From: Chelonoidis abingdonii
Lineage: Eukaryota > Chordata > Testudines > Testudinidae
Assembly: GCF_003597395.2 (NCBI RefSeq)
Contig: NC_133790.1
Span: 23,667,646-23,731,645 of the forward strand
Direction: 5' to 3'
DNA length: 64,000 bases
The position numbers were made by a program, and so were the translations under genes. Of this stretch, positions 62,870 through 64,000 are shown piece by piece. Each line of letters opens with the position of its first letter. Positions within the stretch are counted from its first letter, which is position 1. Below the pieces are notes generated by a model, which saw nothing but the letters and a program-made list of their open reading frames with translations, was not told the origin of the DNA and did no database searches.

Positions 62870-63242
62870 TATGGGCTACACAATCCGCCATGGCATCCAT
62901 GGGCTGCTCTGATCTTTCCCTGTTCGCCAGGGTCTCTCATAGGGCTGCAGACTCTACCACTCCCACCCTGGGCCTGCTGTCTCCTGGGGCGGCATCTTCT
63001 CAGTCTGCCACTGAGGCACTTCCTCAAGGCTCTCTGGCAGCCTCCTGACTCCAGAGTCTTCCCCTGCTTTGCCTCAAGCCTGTCTTTGTGGAAGGCCTGC
63101 CCCCTCCCCACTCTTTTCTCAGGTGGGCTTTATAATAATTTGGGCCTGACCTCCCCCACCAGGGGTAACTCAGTGGGCTAATTAGGCCCTCAGGCTCCTG
63201 TTAACCCTTTACATGCCAGTGTGAGGCATATACCCCATCACA
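62870..63242 (-). mobile_element. LTR-like retroelement remnant, inverted
   Basis: On the minus strand it begins tgtgatggggtatatgcc at 63242, like the element at 39261. It continues with 'aaagggttaacaggagcctg', then GC-rich sequence. Internal genes are not seen. The inner boundary is approximate. Confidence 0.45.
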
Positions 63243-63520
63243 AGGTCCTACAGCAAGCCAGTTCAGAGCATCATGAACAGAACCAACAACCCTAACTTCC
63301 AGCCCTCTGCTCAACCTCCAGCGATCCCCCATGTAATCGGAGGAAAGAAAGTCTACGAAATAATTTTCCAGGTTGAGAAACTTGGGTTGATTTGGAGATG
63401 AGAAGCTATGCAAACTTTATCACCACATTATCTGCTATAATGGCCTATTTAGAAAAAGGATTGTATGAAAGGCTTACTTCAGCATTCCTTTGTGCACCTA
63501 AAATTCCTGTTGCAGTCAGT

Positions 63521-63722
63521 GCATTCATAGATTCATAGGCCAGAAGGGACCATTGTGATCATCTAGTCTGACCTCCTAACACAGGCAATAGAACTTCCCC
63601 AAAATAATTCCTAGAGCATAACTTTTAGAAAAACAACCAAACAATTTCAAAATTGTCAGTGACAGAGAATCCACCATGACCCTGGTAAATTGTTCCAGTG
63701 GTTAATGACTCTCACTGTTAAA
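63521..63722 (-). mobile_element. CR1 LINE 3' end, antisense
   Basis: 'attcatagattcataggcca', 'gggaccattgtgatcatcta' and 'gtctgacctcctaaca' are the conserved CR1 3' region read in antisense; 'gaatccaccatgaccctggt' follows. It is cut by or adjacent to the Harbinger-like copy. Confidence 0.85.
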
Positions 63723-63750
63723 AATAACAGGAGTACTTATGGCACCTTAG

Positions 63751-64000
63751 GGTATGTCTACACTATGGGATTATTCCAATTTTACATAAACCGGTTTTTT
63801 AAAACAGATTGTATAAAGTCGAGTGCCAGCGGCCACACTAAGCAGATTATTTCAGCGGTGTGCGTCCATGTTCTGAGGCTAGCATCAATTTCCGGAGCGT
63901 TGCACTGTGGGTAGCTATCCCATAGCTATCCCATAGTTTCCACTGTCTCCCCCACTCATTGGAATTCTGGATTGAGATCCCAATGCAAAAACCGTGTCGC
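63751..64000 (-). mobile_element. PIF/Harbinger-like element, copy 2 (runs off the window)
   Basis: It begins ggtatgtctacactatggga and follows the inverted right arm of the 632-2430 element for its whole visible length: 'ccaattttacataaaccggt', 'ggagcgttgcactgtgggta', 'ggaattctggattgagatcc'. Only the first 250 bp are in the window. Confidence 0.85.

Overview
This window is vertebrate nuclear DNA, most likely from a turtle or a close reptilian relative. It has no bacterial, plasmid or viral gene organisation. It contains split genes with GT-AG introns, two CpG islands, CR1-type LINEs, MIR/L2 relics and many palindromic DNA-transposon remnants of kinds I associate with turtle genomes. I recognise three genes. 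Their order and orientation match human 12q24.23: CIT (+), convergent with PRKAB1 (-), followed upstream by TMEM233 (-). The species call is inference from repeat content; the gene calls rest on exon translations that splice in frame.

Layout. 1-6.7 kb: the 3' end of CIT (citron kinase). It includes the penultimate coding exon (3743-4046), a 24-nt terminal coding exon (4637-4660) that encodes the PDZ-ligand tail, and a 3' UTR. 6.7-14.2 kb: the CIT/PRKAB1 tail-to-tail spacer, which holds an exact 96-bp duplication and a 1.6-kb fold-back hAT element. 14.2-24.2 kb: the whole of PRKAB1 (AMPK beta-1). Seven coding exons splice to a 274-residue protein, and a non-coding first exon lies in a CpG island with clustered ETS-type sites. 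24.5-44.5 kb: non-coding DNA rich in MIRs, MITEs, one LTR-like element and two opposed CR1/L3 LINEs. 44.5-57.7 kb: TMEM233, with two coding exons seen and the last few codons not located. 57.5-58.4 kb: its CpG island. 58.4-64 kb: upstream intergenic DNA with a LINE C-terminal zinc-finger remnant, an LTR-like remnant, a CR1 tail, and a second copy of the PIF/Harbinger-like element seen at 0.6-2.4 kb.

The genes do not form a pathway. PRKAB1 is the scaffold and glycogen-binding subunit of AMPK. CIT acts in cytokinesis and, as citron-N, at neuronal synapses. TMEM233 is a small dispanin-family membrane protein. I found no undescribed biological system. The most unusual items are structural: the fold-back hAT element, the exact 96-bp duplication, a two-block inverted-plus-direct local duplication at 29.0/31.9 kb, and a 31-bp-periodic ETS-site array in the PRKAB1 promoter.
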